In this document: in pieces, positions 20,201 through 32,000 of the stretch
Layout of the letters: the number at the start of each line of letters is the position of its first letter
How positions within the stretch are numbered: position 1 is the first letter of the stretch
DNA from: Prorocentrum cordatum
Lineage: Eukaryota; Sar; Dinophyceae; Prorocentrales; Prorocentraceae
Direction of reading: 5' to 3'
DNA: 64,000 nucleotides
Assembly: GCA_963575745.1 (NCBI GenBank)
Contig: CAUYUJ010018704.1
Span: 222,634-286,633, forward strand
Notes under the pieces: generated by a model
What the model saw: only the letters and a program-made list of their open reading frames with translations
Told to the model about the DNA's origin: nothing
The model's database searches: none
Made by a program: the position numbers and the translations under genes

Positions 20201-23200
20201 CTGCTAAACATCCACAACTACGACCTGACGCTCCACGATCGGCGCCGCCTGGCCGGTGAAGTGAAAAAGTATCGTGCCTGGGCCTCCGCGTCGCCGCAGC
20301 AACGGCTGGTCGTCATCGGGGGAGACCTCAATTTCGACGACGGCGCCCACCTATCGTATGAGGACCCGCAGCGGACTCGCCAGCACGAGGCTCGCCGTGA
20401 CCATGCCGCACCTCGGTACTGGCAGCAGCTGCTCGGCCGCTTCATGGAGATCAAGATCGACTCCCCGACGCATTACGACGTACACCGGCTTAAATCTTCG
20501 ACGTTGGACCTGCTCTACGTCTCGGTGCCGCCCGAGGCCGTGTTTGGCATCTCCATGCGCGCCTACCTCGCCTCAGACCCGGCCACGCTTTCCGACAGGA
20601 AGCTCAGCGACCACGGCATCCTCGTATTGGAACTGTCCAATGCCAAGGCTCCCGGACGCCGAGATTGCCCCATACCCGAATGGATTTGCAAGGAGCCGCT
20701 CTTCGCCACCACATTCGCGAAGGCGATGGCCGTCTCCCGGATGCCCGGGGACCCGATCCAGGTGTGGAAGATCACGAAAGCCAACATCTTGGTTGCTGCC
20801 CGCGCCACACGCGACGTGCTCACCCGGGAGCCGGACCTGAGCACCAGGGCGTCTTATCCAGATGCACGTCTGCTCGTCCTGCGCGCAGCAGCCCGCGCGC
20901 ACTGGCGTGAGGACAGCCGCACGCTCAGCGCATTGGCAAACTCTGCCCCGCTGCTGGCAGATTTCTTCACGGTCTCCGAGGCCGGCACCTCTCTCTCTGA
21001 CCAGGCGGGCTTCGCTGCTGCGATCCGCGTGGCGGCCTCCGCCGTGCTCGACCGGGACCGCCAGGCTGCCATGGCGAACTCGTCCACGGCTCTGCAGCGC
21101 GGCGCCCAGGCATGTGGGGCTTTCTGGAAAGGCAGGGCTGTGCGAGCCGCCCAGAAGGCCCAGCTCTGGCGCCCCTTCCAGAGCGTCCAGGTCTTGGCGG
21201 GCATCCTCCAGCCATCGACGCCGCCAGCCGACGCGCCCCCCGCAGGGGCTGCTGCCCCCCCGCCGCTGCCCCCTCCCGCGGCACCAGGAGTGGCTCGCGA
21301 CCCCGCTGGTATGGCCGCAGCTCTGCGCGCCCACTGGGAGCCGATTTTCGCGGCCAAGGCGGTGCCCAGTGGCGAGGTTCATAACTACCTCCAGTGCCAC
21401 TTCCCCCGCCTCCCCGACACCCAGCTGCCGTTGCCGGACATCGAGGACGTGGAAAGAGCAGCACGACGCGCCCGCCCCACTGCGGCCGGACCCGACGGCA
21501 TACCTTATGCAGCGTGGGCACGGGCTCCTGGAGCTATTCAGCACCTGCACGCAGCAATGCTCGCCATCATGGGCGGGGCGTGCCCTCCGGAAGGCCTCAA
21601 CGCCTCGTGGCTCCAGTTCGCGCCTAAGGGGGACGGCGCCCCGTCGGCGGTGCAGGTGGAGCGGGAACCTGCTAAGACCCGCCCACTTGCACTCAAGAGC
21701 TCCGACGCGAAGCTGATGGCGGCGGCGACCATCAGGTACCTCTCCGTTGTCGCGGAGAGGCACGTCCCGAGCCCGCAGCGCGGCTTCGTCAAGGGCCGGA
21801 ACTTCCTGGAGAACGTGTGGCGGCTCGATGCCCAGGCGAGGGTCGCCACACTCGACCCCCCGGTGGCCCTCGCCCGCCGCCGCCCGTGCCTCGTCTCCTT
21901 CGACGCGGCCGCGGCATTTCCCAGCCTGGCATGGGATTGGCTCTTTGCGGCGCTCTCCCAGTTCGGCATCCCGGACTCGTGCATCCAGTTGATCCGGGCG
22001 CTCTACGACGGGCAGCACTGTTGGACGCGCATCGGGGCACGGTCCTTCTACGTGTGCCTCGTCCTCACGGGCGTTGCCCAAGGCTGCCCTCTTTCGGGCA
22101 CTCTGTGGGCTCTCGCCACGGCCCCATTTGTGGAGGCGCTGGCCGGAGCTCTAGCGTTGCCCTCCCGCTCCCTGGCCAGCCGCCCACCCCGCGCAGCGCG
22201 GCTGCTCGGTCCTGGCAGGGATGCCGAGCTCGGCGTCTGCGCTGACGACATGGGCATCGTGCTGTGGGACTTCGGCCTCCTCGCCCTCATTGAGCCTCAC
22301 TTCCGGGCCATGGGGCGCCTCGCATGCTTGCACCTGCAGCCGCGGAAGTGCGTGTTGGTGCCGCTGTGGCTGGACGCCGCTGACCTGCCAGCCACGCTCC
22401 AGGCCATCCGCGCAGCTCTCAGAGAACTCGTCCCTGATTGGGCTGATTTCGACATAGCCTCTAAGGTCAAGTACCTCGGGTTCGTGCTGGGCCCAGGGTC
22501 AGACCTCGCAGATTCATGGCACCCTGCCGCCACGAAGTACAAGCAGCGCACGGCCGTGCTCCAGACCGTGCCGGTCCCGACTGCAGAATTGATCACACTG
22601 TACAATGGTTCAGTTGTCTCTGTCCTCAGCTACCTGGCCCAGCTCCTGCCTTTGCCTGAGGACCTCATCAAAGGCGAGTTGGACACGTTGCATCGCATCT
22701 TGAAGGCGCCCCCCAAGAGCTTCGCTCTGAACGACCTGCTGAGCATGGGGGAGTGGGCGCCCGGGCCCGCGTTGAAGGCGCTGCTGCCTGCAGCTTGGGC
22801 TGCTGCTTGGAGGACAGCTGAGGTCACTCTCAAAGGGTGGCGTCACTTCGCGGCGGAGTGGCAGGAACGCGCCTTCGATATGCTCCCGGCCCGTGCCGTC
22901 CTGGAGGGTCGCTGGGCCGCCCCTGTCTGGACGCGGACCCAATCGATGGTCCAGTACATGCTCTCGGTCACCGAGGCCGCGGTTACCGCGCCCAGCAAGC
23001 GGCTTGGCCAGCGGCGCCGGCATGCGCTTGCAGCGGGCAATGCCGCGGCGAAGGATGAGGTCCGCCAGTCTGCTGCTGCGGGCCGCCGCGCCCGCGTGCA
23101 GCGAACCCACGCGCGCGTGGCCACCCAGCACTTGCACCCCGAGGCGTTTCACATGACCATCGGGCGCCGGCTGCGCGCGTGGTGGCCCCGCCGCCCCCTC

Positions 23201-25672
23201 CCGAGCGATTTGCAGCATCGCTGGGAAGTGCTCCGGCGACAGCTGGCCTGCGCAGCTCCTGGCACGTGCTGGGCCGCGTACCGGACGCTAGCGGGAGGAT
23301 GGCCGACGTCGCACCGCATGCACGTCGGCCAGCCCCGGTTGCCCTGCAGATGGGGGTGCGAAGGACATGCAGACGAAATCTCCCACTACTTGTCCAGTTG
23401 CCGCGGGGCGTGGTGGAGCGTCTGTGTGGCCACGCGTGCCATCGCGCACGCGTGCCCCCTGCATCGTCTCGGCCTCGGTGCATCGGCGGACTACGACGAA
23501 GAGCCACAGGGCGAGAACGGGCTTCCCCGAACGGTGGCGCGGCTGGCTGCGCTGTACCACACGTACAACCTGCTCCGCCACCGGCCCGGCCCGATACAGC
23601 CGCCGCCGGAGGTGGCCCAGGCCTTGGCCCGCGCCGCGGCCCAGCGCGTCCAGGTCCCGCCGCTGCCCGCGCAGGCCCGGCGCGCGCTGCCCACCTCTAC
23701 ATCAAGACCTACATCGTCGGCCAGTCGGCCGGACCCGGGTGTGACGGGCGGCTCGCGTCCGAGCCTGCCCGGGCGCGCCTCTTCCTCCTCCTCCTTCCTC
23801 CCCCCGTGCCCGCGCGGATAGGCGTGCCTGACTCTGGGAGGTACGGGCGCTCCTCCTCCTCCTCCTCCTCCCTCCTCCTCCTCCTCCTCCTCCTCCTCCT
23901 CGTCCTCCCTCCTCCCTCCCTCCTCCTCCCTCCTCCTCCTCCTCCTCCCTCCTCCTCCTCCTCCGCCTCCTCTCCTCCTCCTCCTCCTCCTCCTCCTCCT
24001 CCTCCTCCTCCTCCCCTCCTCCTCCTCCTCCCTCCCTCCTCCTCCTCCTCCTTCCTCCTCCCTCCTCTCCTCCTCCGGGCCTCCTCCGCAGGCCGCACTC
24101 TCGGCCATCGCGCGGCTCGATGCGCGCGCCTCCGTCGGAGGGCCCCAACTATACACCAACACCGTTCCTGGCCCAGGATCACCCTGGGCCCAGGATCGGT
24201 GTGTATGCCTTCTTGCCCAAGGCAGGAGGGCGTATACACCGATCCTGGGCCCAGGGTGATCCTGGCCAGGATCAGTGTTGGTGTATAGTTGGTGCCTTCC
24301 TACTCCGGCCGCGGAGGTCGGTCAGGACCCACACGTTCACGTCTGCGTTGCTCTGATACCGCGGCAACCTGGCATTCTTGCCTCCTCTGCGCGGCACGCC
24401 ATCCACGTCCACATTCCCCAAGCGTCACCGTCCTCATACCCCCTCTGGTCATGAAAAATCGTGTCAGGAGTTTTTTTCACTATTTTTGGTCTCTTGGGGC
24501 CCTCGCCGGGCCCCAGGACCGTCAAACATGCGTCAGGATGAAGAGCCGCTCCCGGGGAATGGGTTGAGACTTCTTGGGGTCGACGTCAGGAAAAATCATG
24601 ACGTCGGAGGTCTGGGTCCCGAATCCGGCGCTCTCATTTTTCCGATGCGTGGGTCCCCGGGGGTCTGGACGTCTGAGGACCGCTTTTTCGTTCCGAGTCG
24701 TTTTGTTGAGATCCAGTGGCCCGGTGATGGCCGTAGTGGCCGAGAACGGCTAAGAACCCGCCCCTCCAATTTTTGTCGGAGCTTCGGATCTCCGGGCCAT
24801 CCGCTTGCAGGGCACAGCGCGGCCGCCGCGACGCGCTGTGCAAAAGACGTCGGAGCGTAGGGCCGCGCCCGCAGGACGTCTCCGCGCCCCCGCCCCTGGC
24901 CATCACGGCCAGCCTCGAGGCCCCCGAGGCCAAGTTCCTGAGGGAGGCTCGGCGACTACAATGGGTGTCCAGATCAGGGCTGGACCTAAACGCTGTTCTG
25001 CAGGACTTCGGCGGTGTTTAGTTTTTCGTTTTGGCAGGGAGGTACCGGAAAATAGGTAGAGCAAAACGAAAACAAAATGAACACAATACGAAAAAAAAAA
25101 CGTTTAGGCCCAGCCTTGGTCCAGATCATCTGTTACCTAACTTTTTGGGTAATAGATCGTGGGCGCGCCAGATTTCTGTCGCGACCGGAGGGGGCCGAAT
25201 TGCGGCAACGAAGAGGCGGCTTGTCGGGGTCCAAGCGAGAGTTTTAAGGCCGTCGACGGCTTGTTCGTTACAGGAATTCGCGACCAGAGGTTGAATTTCG
25301 GTCGCGACCGGTTCGTCCAGAGCGTATCCGAAAATATTCGGTACCGAATGATCTGGGGTGTGGTTTGCGATCGGCGCCGTTGGGGCTTTGGGGGCCACCA
25401 CGTCGCGCCACAGGTTTGCTGAGACCTCGTCGAGGCGCGGCAGAGATCCCTATCCCAGACATCCCGTTCTTTATTTTGGGATGCGTGGGCCCCGGAGGTC
25501 TGGACCGTAGGGCAGGTTGTTCGTCCCGAATATTTTTGTGAGTTCCCGGGGCCCGGCGAGGGCTCCTGGAGGCCGGAAATTACAAAAGACCCGCCGTTCC
25601 AATTTTTTCCAACCACCCTGTGGTCTTCATCAGCATCATTATCATCACCATCATCATCATCATCATCATCAT

Positions 25673-25725
<53 letters not shown>

Positions 25726-25970
25726 GCATCAGCATCAGCATCAGCATCATCATCATCATCGACGTTTCTCTCCTCCTCTCCCTTGTTCCTGCCCATCATT
25801 ACCAATCACACTATTATCCTCATCAGCATCAGCGTCAGCATCAGCATTTTCGATATCATAATCCTCATAATCATCATCAGCATCATCATCGTCATCCTCA
25901 TCGTCGTCATCAGCATCATCAGTAGCATCATCATCAGCAACAGCAACATCATCATCATCATCATTATCAG

Positions 25971-26009
<39 letters not shown>

Positions 26010-29000
26010 TATCATCATCAGCATTATCAACATCCGTATCATTATCATGGCATTATCGTTGTCGTTATCATTTCCATCAGCATCGTCACCATCATCATCA
26101 GCATCAGTATCGGCATTCTTATCATCAGCATCATCATTATTATCATCATCAGCATCATCATCTTGTTCGTCATCAGCGTCATCAGCATCAGCACCCGTTC
26201 TTCTGCTCTCCGCATGTCATCCCTCACGTCATCCCTCGCACGTGTCGTGGCCCCATATTGAGCTCCACCGAAGGCCCCGGTGGCACCGCCCGCTTGCGTC
26301 ACACCCACCCAGTACAGCGCTTCGTGGCCCAATAGGGGTCCTCACCACAGGCTCGAGTGGCACCGCCCACATGCGTCACCCCCACCCAATACAGCGCTTC
26401 GTGGCCCTATAGGGAGCTCCACCGAAGGCCCCAGTGGCATCGCCCGCATGCGTCACCCCCACCCAGTACAGCGTTTCGTGGCCCCATAGGGGGCTCCACA
26501 GAAGGCCCCAGTGGCACTGCCCGCATGCGTCACCCCCACCCAATACAGCGCTTCGTGGCCCCATAGCGAGCTCCACCGAAGGTTCCAGTGGCGGTGTCCA
26601 CGTGCGTTTCCTCCACTCAGGGCAACGTTTCGTGGCCCGGTAGGGAGCTCCACCGAAGGCCCCAGTGGCGGTGTCCGCATGCGTTTCCCCCACGCAGTGC
26701 AGCGCTTTGTGGCTTCATAGGGAGTTCCACCGAAGGCCCCAGTGGTGGTGTCCGCATGAGTTTCCCCTTCCCAGCACAGCGTGTTTCTTCGCCCCAAAGG
26801 GCGCTCCACCGAAGGCCCCAGTGGCGGTGTTTGCATGCGTCCCCCCACCCAATGCACGCTTCGTGGCCCCATAGGGAGCTCCACCGAAGACCCCAGTGGC
26901 GGTGTTCGCATGCGTCTCCCCCGCTCACTACAGCGCTTCGTGGCTTCATAGGGAGCTCCACCGAAGGCCCCAGTCGCATGGTTCGCACGGCGGCCCCGTT
27001 CCATGTCGGCACGCCCCTCACACGTTTCGTGGCCCCAAAGGGAGCGCCACCGAAGGCCGCAATGGTTGCGCCCGCATGTGTCCCCGCCTCATGCCGCCAC
27101 ACCCTTTACACGCTTCGTGGCCCCATATAGACATCGACCGAAGGCGGTACCCACAACAGCGACACTCACAACTGCACATGGTTGGGCCCTTCGCCAGGTT
27201 AGTTTTTAGGGGAAAAGATGACGTAGTCATAAAAACTCGGAGGTCCGCGCGGATTTCTCGGATCGGCGCTGGACCATCCTCCCTGGCGCGCGGAGCGCGC
27301 CAGGGGCGGCGCCGGAGGCGCCGCCAGGGGGGCCTCGGCGCCGATCCGAGGAATCCGCGCGGACCTCCGCGTTTTTATGCTTATGCCACTCTTTGTGCCC
27401 CTAGTTTGGGAGCGTCGGACCTCTGGGAACGAGACCCTCCCCCGTTCACCCGCCCCTTGGCAGAGCACGCCCTAGTTTTGGAGCGTCGGACCTCTTGGAA
27501 CGTCGGACCTCCTGGAGAGTCGCCCTCTGGGAACCAGACCCTCCCCTAGTTTTGGAGCGTCGGACCTCTTGGAGGAACGAGACCCTCCCCCGTTCCACCC
27601 GCCCCCTCGGCACAGCACGCCCTCCGGAGTCGCCTCGAGAGGCCGCGGCCCGGGCGCTCCGGGCGTGCACCTCGCGGGAGGCGGGCGCCGAGGCCGCGCG
27701 GAAGGCGGAGATCCGGGCCCGCTGCCAGGGCTTCGGGAACTACGCGCCGCCCGAGGAGGAGCTCTTTAGGGAGCGAAGAATTGACGGACCAACAACACGA
27801 GGAGGAGGAGGAGGAGGAGGAGGAGGAGGAGGAGGAGGAGGAGGAGGACCTCGCGTCGGGGCGCAAGTCACGGCGGACTTCGTTTTGCCGTTTGCCGGGC
27901 TCCGGGGGCCTTCGCCGGGGCCCAGCGGCTGTCAAGAAGCTGCTCTCGGAGGCGACGATACGGGCGAAGATTCCAGTGACGAACCAACATCACACACCCA
28001 TATCCACAGGGGGGGTCGGAGAGGGCTATGGGTGCGTGTTGTCGGATGGGGGTCCCCGCTCGAACGGGAGGGTTCCCCAGGGTCCGACAACCCGCACCCA
28101 TACCCATAGCCAGTCCTCCTCCCAACGACCCCCCTATGGGTATGGGTGTGTGTTGTTTGTTCGTCAAGAATGACGTAAACATACACACTCGGAGGTCCGC
28201 GCGGATTTCTCGGATCGGTGCCGGGGCCCCCCTGGCGGCGCCTCCGGCGCCGCCCCTGGCGCGCTCCGCGCGCCAGAGAGGGGCGTCCAGCGGCGATCCG
28301 AGGAATCCGCGCGGACCTCCGAGCTTTTATGTTTATGTCATTCTTCGTTCCCCCACTCTCGGAGCCCAGGCGGGCTCGCGTCGCGACGAGCATCAGGATG
28401 GGGAGGTTGTTCGTTTTCGCGGCCCTGCCCCGTCGCAGCGGTGCTCGGCAGGTGCAGCACAGAAAAGGAGTGGTCAGTCGCGTTCCGCCTCCCTTGGCCC
28501 TGGACAGGCCGGGGGGGCCGCCAGAAAGCACGACTCGGCACGAAAAGCCTGCCCCGAGGAAAGGGTCGGGGCTCCCAGAGGCCTCGCGCGGAACACAGCA
28601 GGGCGTCGCATGTCTGGAGAGGCCCGGCTGCGGGCGAGAATGGGGAGGACGGGAGAGGACGAGCGAGGACAGGGGGGACGCTCGAGGAGGAGGAGGAGGA
28701 GGAGGAGGAGGAGGAGGAGGAGGAGGAGGAGGAGGAGGAGGAGGAGGAGGAGGGGGGGAGGCTGAACAGCCCCGAGACCCGGGCGTTGCAAAAGCCTTTG
28801 CAGTGGTCGTGCCTTCCCGAGGAGCAGCCCCGCGGCGCCGGCGGCGCGGTGGAGCGCGCGGCGGACTACGTCGGGACGGCGCTGGCGGACACGGTGGACG
28901 ACTTCCGGGAGAAGGGCGCGGTGGGCGCCGTGCGCGACGGCGTGGAGAGAAGGAAATCGGAGGTGGATAGACCTCCTACCCTGACACGTCGATTAGGGAA

Positions 29001-32000
29001 TTGGCCGTTTTCGGTTCGCGATAGGGCGTCGGGGCCGCCATTTTTGCGGGTCCAGGTCCGTCGGTTTCGGTCCGGGGCCGTTTTCACTCAGGGGAGGTTT
29101 ACTAAAGGGAGGCTTGTCCACCGCCGAGGAAAAACACCACAAGCATGAGTTTTTGACGCTCCGCGCGGATTTTTCTTGGATCCGTGCTGGGCCCCCCCCG
29201 GCGGCGCCTCCAGCGCCGCCCCTGGCGCGCTCCGCGCGCCAGGGAGGGGGGCCCAGCGCAGATCCAGAGAGCCCGCGCGGAGCGCCCAAAGTATAGATGT
29301 TTGTGCCGTGCTCTCTGCTTCCAGGCGTGCTGGACGCCGCGGACCTGGTGCTCGACGGGGTGGGCGCGGTCTGGTCGCTGCTCGCCGGCCGGCGCAACGC
29401 CCCAGCCCCGGTCGAGCAGGAGCGGGCCCACACTCTTTTGGTCTGCGGGTCGAGAGCGAGCCTCTCCCGGAGGAGCGGGCACACACGTGAGGCGTGCCAG
29501 GCAGGGTCCCGCCGGCGAGGCCCGAGGGCGTGGCCCCCGGGCTTACTCGGCGGAGGGCGGCGGGAGCAAAGCGGGGGGGCGGCGCCGCGGGCGGAAGAGC
29601 CGGCGGGAGGCCAGCGGAGGGTCGGGAGCATCTCCTGGATCTTGCCTCGTCGCGCAACCTCGCTGCAGGCCGCCCGATCCAGTTTTTCGGCTGCGCTTGG
29701 CTCGGAGGGTCGGGACAGGCCTCGGAAGAGATTAGCGAGCACGTGCCACATTCGTCCGTCAGCGCCGCCCCCTCCCCCCAATGCTCAAAGTTGGCGGTGG
29801 GCCTGATGAGGTGCACTTCGACCGCAGTCTCCCCCGCGCGTGCCAGCGTTGAGCTTGGGGGGGAGGGGGGGTGTTCAGTATTTTTTCCCCTCTACAGGAT
29901 CATCTCCTGGATCTTGCCTCGTCACACAGGCTCGCTGCAGGCCGCCCGATCCAGTTTTTAGGCTGCGCTTGGCTTGGGTAGAGACCGAAGCCTGCCACGG
30001 AACTTCCATGGACCGATCCTAGGGATGAGTGCTGCCAAAAAAGGAAGGCCAGCGGAAGCTGGCGGAAGTAACGGATGCGCCGCCAAGAGAAGACAATCTT
30101 TTTGGGTTCGTGGCAATTGTTTCAACACTGGTCTGCAGTGCAAGTAAAAATTGACGACAATATTTGTGGGTTCAGGTATTCCACAATCGGCCACAAACAG
30201 CGGAGGCAAGTCCACCAGAAACCTTCCACACGACACCCAACTCTGAGACCGCAGGACGTTCCTTGATTTTTGGTGTGGGTGCGTCGCGCTTCCCGTCGCA
30301 AGACCATCGAAACCAAGGACACCCAGTGCACCCCGGAGGCAAACAGGGTGTTTCTGGGCATCGGCCTCCACTGTATTCACCACCCACCAAATCACCCCAA
30401 CCCAACCCAACCCGAAGGCTTCAGTTTGCCCTCCATTTCCAGTGGGGGGTGGTCCTGGGAACATGGAAAAAAACACATATGGAACCCGTACCCCCCCAGC
30501 CCGAAATTCGGGTCTTCGGGTTGGGTTGGGGTGGTCTGGTAGGTAGCCATGCATGGAACTCTCTTTGACTGCCTTCGGCAAAAGCGGCTTCTTCCCGATT
30601 CGTCCAGTGCCGGCCAGCGTGGGCCCCGAGCAGTAAGGTGACTTACCTACTGCACTGTTCAGGAGGGGAAAAAACACACAGACACAATTAATCGGCGATT
30701 CCCAGAAAATATTGGAAAATATGGGAAGTAGAGGGGAAGACAAAAACCCAGAAAATATGGGAAAGTATGGGGAACATTTTTATTTGTGTGTATTTATTTG
30801 TGTGTCCCAGTTCCCCTTCAACTGTGGTGTCATCTGCGTGGCTCGGGCGATATTTGGTGTAGGGTCTACAGTCCACGCGCCCAGTAAGGACGCGCGCCTT
30901 CATCCAGGATGCCCTCGCGTCCTTGCCTCTGTGGCCCGTCCTTTTTGCCGTTTTCGCTGGTCGCCGCCGCCCAGAAAAGCCCAGCTTCCGCCTCCAAGGG
31001 TCCTGCGTCCTCACCACGCGTCCTTCTTATACGTTTTGACTGTAGTTGCCTCCGGGCCATCCCGCCACCGCGCCTGGGCTGTGGGTCAGAGTCCTCAGGG
31101 GCGTTTCCTCGGGCCTCTTCGGGGCGCCCTCGGGGGCCCCCTTGGGAGCAGCTCTCCTGGGGCCTCTTGGGGGCCTCTTGGGGGCCTCCTGGGAGCCTCT
31201 TTGGCGTAAGATCTGTGGTGCAAGCTGTGTTGTGCAAGTTGCTGGCCGCTCCAGCCTGCTCTTCGCAGAACTCTTCCACGTCTGAGCGCTCCGATGTCGT
31301 GATTCCTCTCGCTTCGCGGGGTGCACGTCCGGAGCGCGTACAGTCCAGTCGTTGTCGGGCCTCTGGGAACTTCTTGGGGGCCCCTTGGAGGCATCGTTGG
31401 GGCCTCTTGGGTCCTCTCGGGAGCGTCTGGGAGGCCTCTTGGAGGCCTCTGGGGGGCCTCTTGGGGGCCTGTCGGAGCCCCGTGTGGGCGTCTTGGGGGC
31501 GCTCTTGCGCTGTCTGGTCCCTTCGGAGATTGGCTTGGGGTACTCTTGGGTCGTCTTGGGGGCCTCTTGGGGCATCTCGGCGGCCTCTTTGGGCTGCTTG
31601 GGGGCCCTCTTGGGCCGTTTTGGGGCCCTCTTGGGGTCTTCTTGGGCTGTCTGGGGGCCACTTCGGAGGCTGTTTCGGCCGTCCTGGACTTCTTAGAATC
31701 GAAATAGGCGGGAACGCTGAAATCTTCAACAAAATCCATATGAAAATCAATGGTTTGTGGCTTCTGGAGATGGTCTTGGGAGTCCTCTGGGGGCCCTCTT
31801 GGGGCGTCTTGGGTCTTTGTAGGCCCTCTTGGGGCCATCTTGGGCCGTCTTGGGGCCGTCTTGGGCTGTCTTGGGGCCATCTCGAGCCGTGTTGAGGCCT
31901 TGTTGGGCCCCCAAGAGGGCCAACAGGCCCAACTCATTGATTTTCTACAGGTTTTGGTAGGCTTTTGAGGCGCAGGAGGGAGGGGCCACTTTGGGTCGGC

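Larger units (their letters stand above)
17775..23821 (+). mobile_element. LINE (non-LTR retrotransposon) with inverted 5' part
   Basis: From about 18,661 rightward the + strand encodes the later half of ORF1 and an uninterrupted ORF2 with endonuclease, reverse transcriptase and a C-terminal zinc motif. From 18,540 leftward the minus strand encodes what looks like the first half of ORF1 (start MDDAAPPRG, then coiled-coil-like segments), running away from the junction. An inverted 5' piece joined to a sense 3' piece is the product expected of twin priming during LINE insertion. The left edge is placed at the CTC microsatellite. The right edge is the ORF2 stop, and the true 3' end may lie in the TCC tract. 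Confidence 0.75.
15809..27629 (+). other. Intron 3 (~11.8 kb, proposed)
   Basis: It holds microsatellites, H repeats, a LINE, hairpins and satellites. The edges GCCCCTCG (15,809) and TCGCCTCG (27,630) are similar. An alternative acceptor CACAG at 27,615 would break the phase. Confidence 0.45.
27759..28824 (+). other. Intron 4 (1,066 bp, proposed)
   Basis: CCCGAGGAG stands at both exon edges (27,750-27,758 and 28,816-28,824). Cutting after it in each place keeps phase 0 and gives a GA 5' end (GAGCTC). An alternative acceptor TTTGCAG lies at 28,803. It contains GGA tracts, H repeats and palindromes Q and P2. Confidence 0.55.
28940..29324 (+). other. Intron 5 (385 bp) made of two palindromes
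   Basis: GGCGTG is present at both edges (GACGGCGTGGAG and CCAGGCGTGCTG). The intron starts GCGTGG (a GC donor) and ends CTTCCAG. Joining gives AVRDGVLDAADLVLD in phase. Foldback G copy 2 and palindrome P copy 3 account for almost its whole length. Confidence 0.65.

Noticed and set aside
20573-22081. A 502-aa minus-strand ORF
   Set aside because: It is the antisense shadow of the intact LINE reverse transcriptase.
25620-27130. ORFs across the CAT region and 77-bp satellite
   Set aside because: Low complexity and repeat-phase artefacts.
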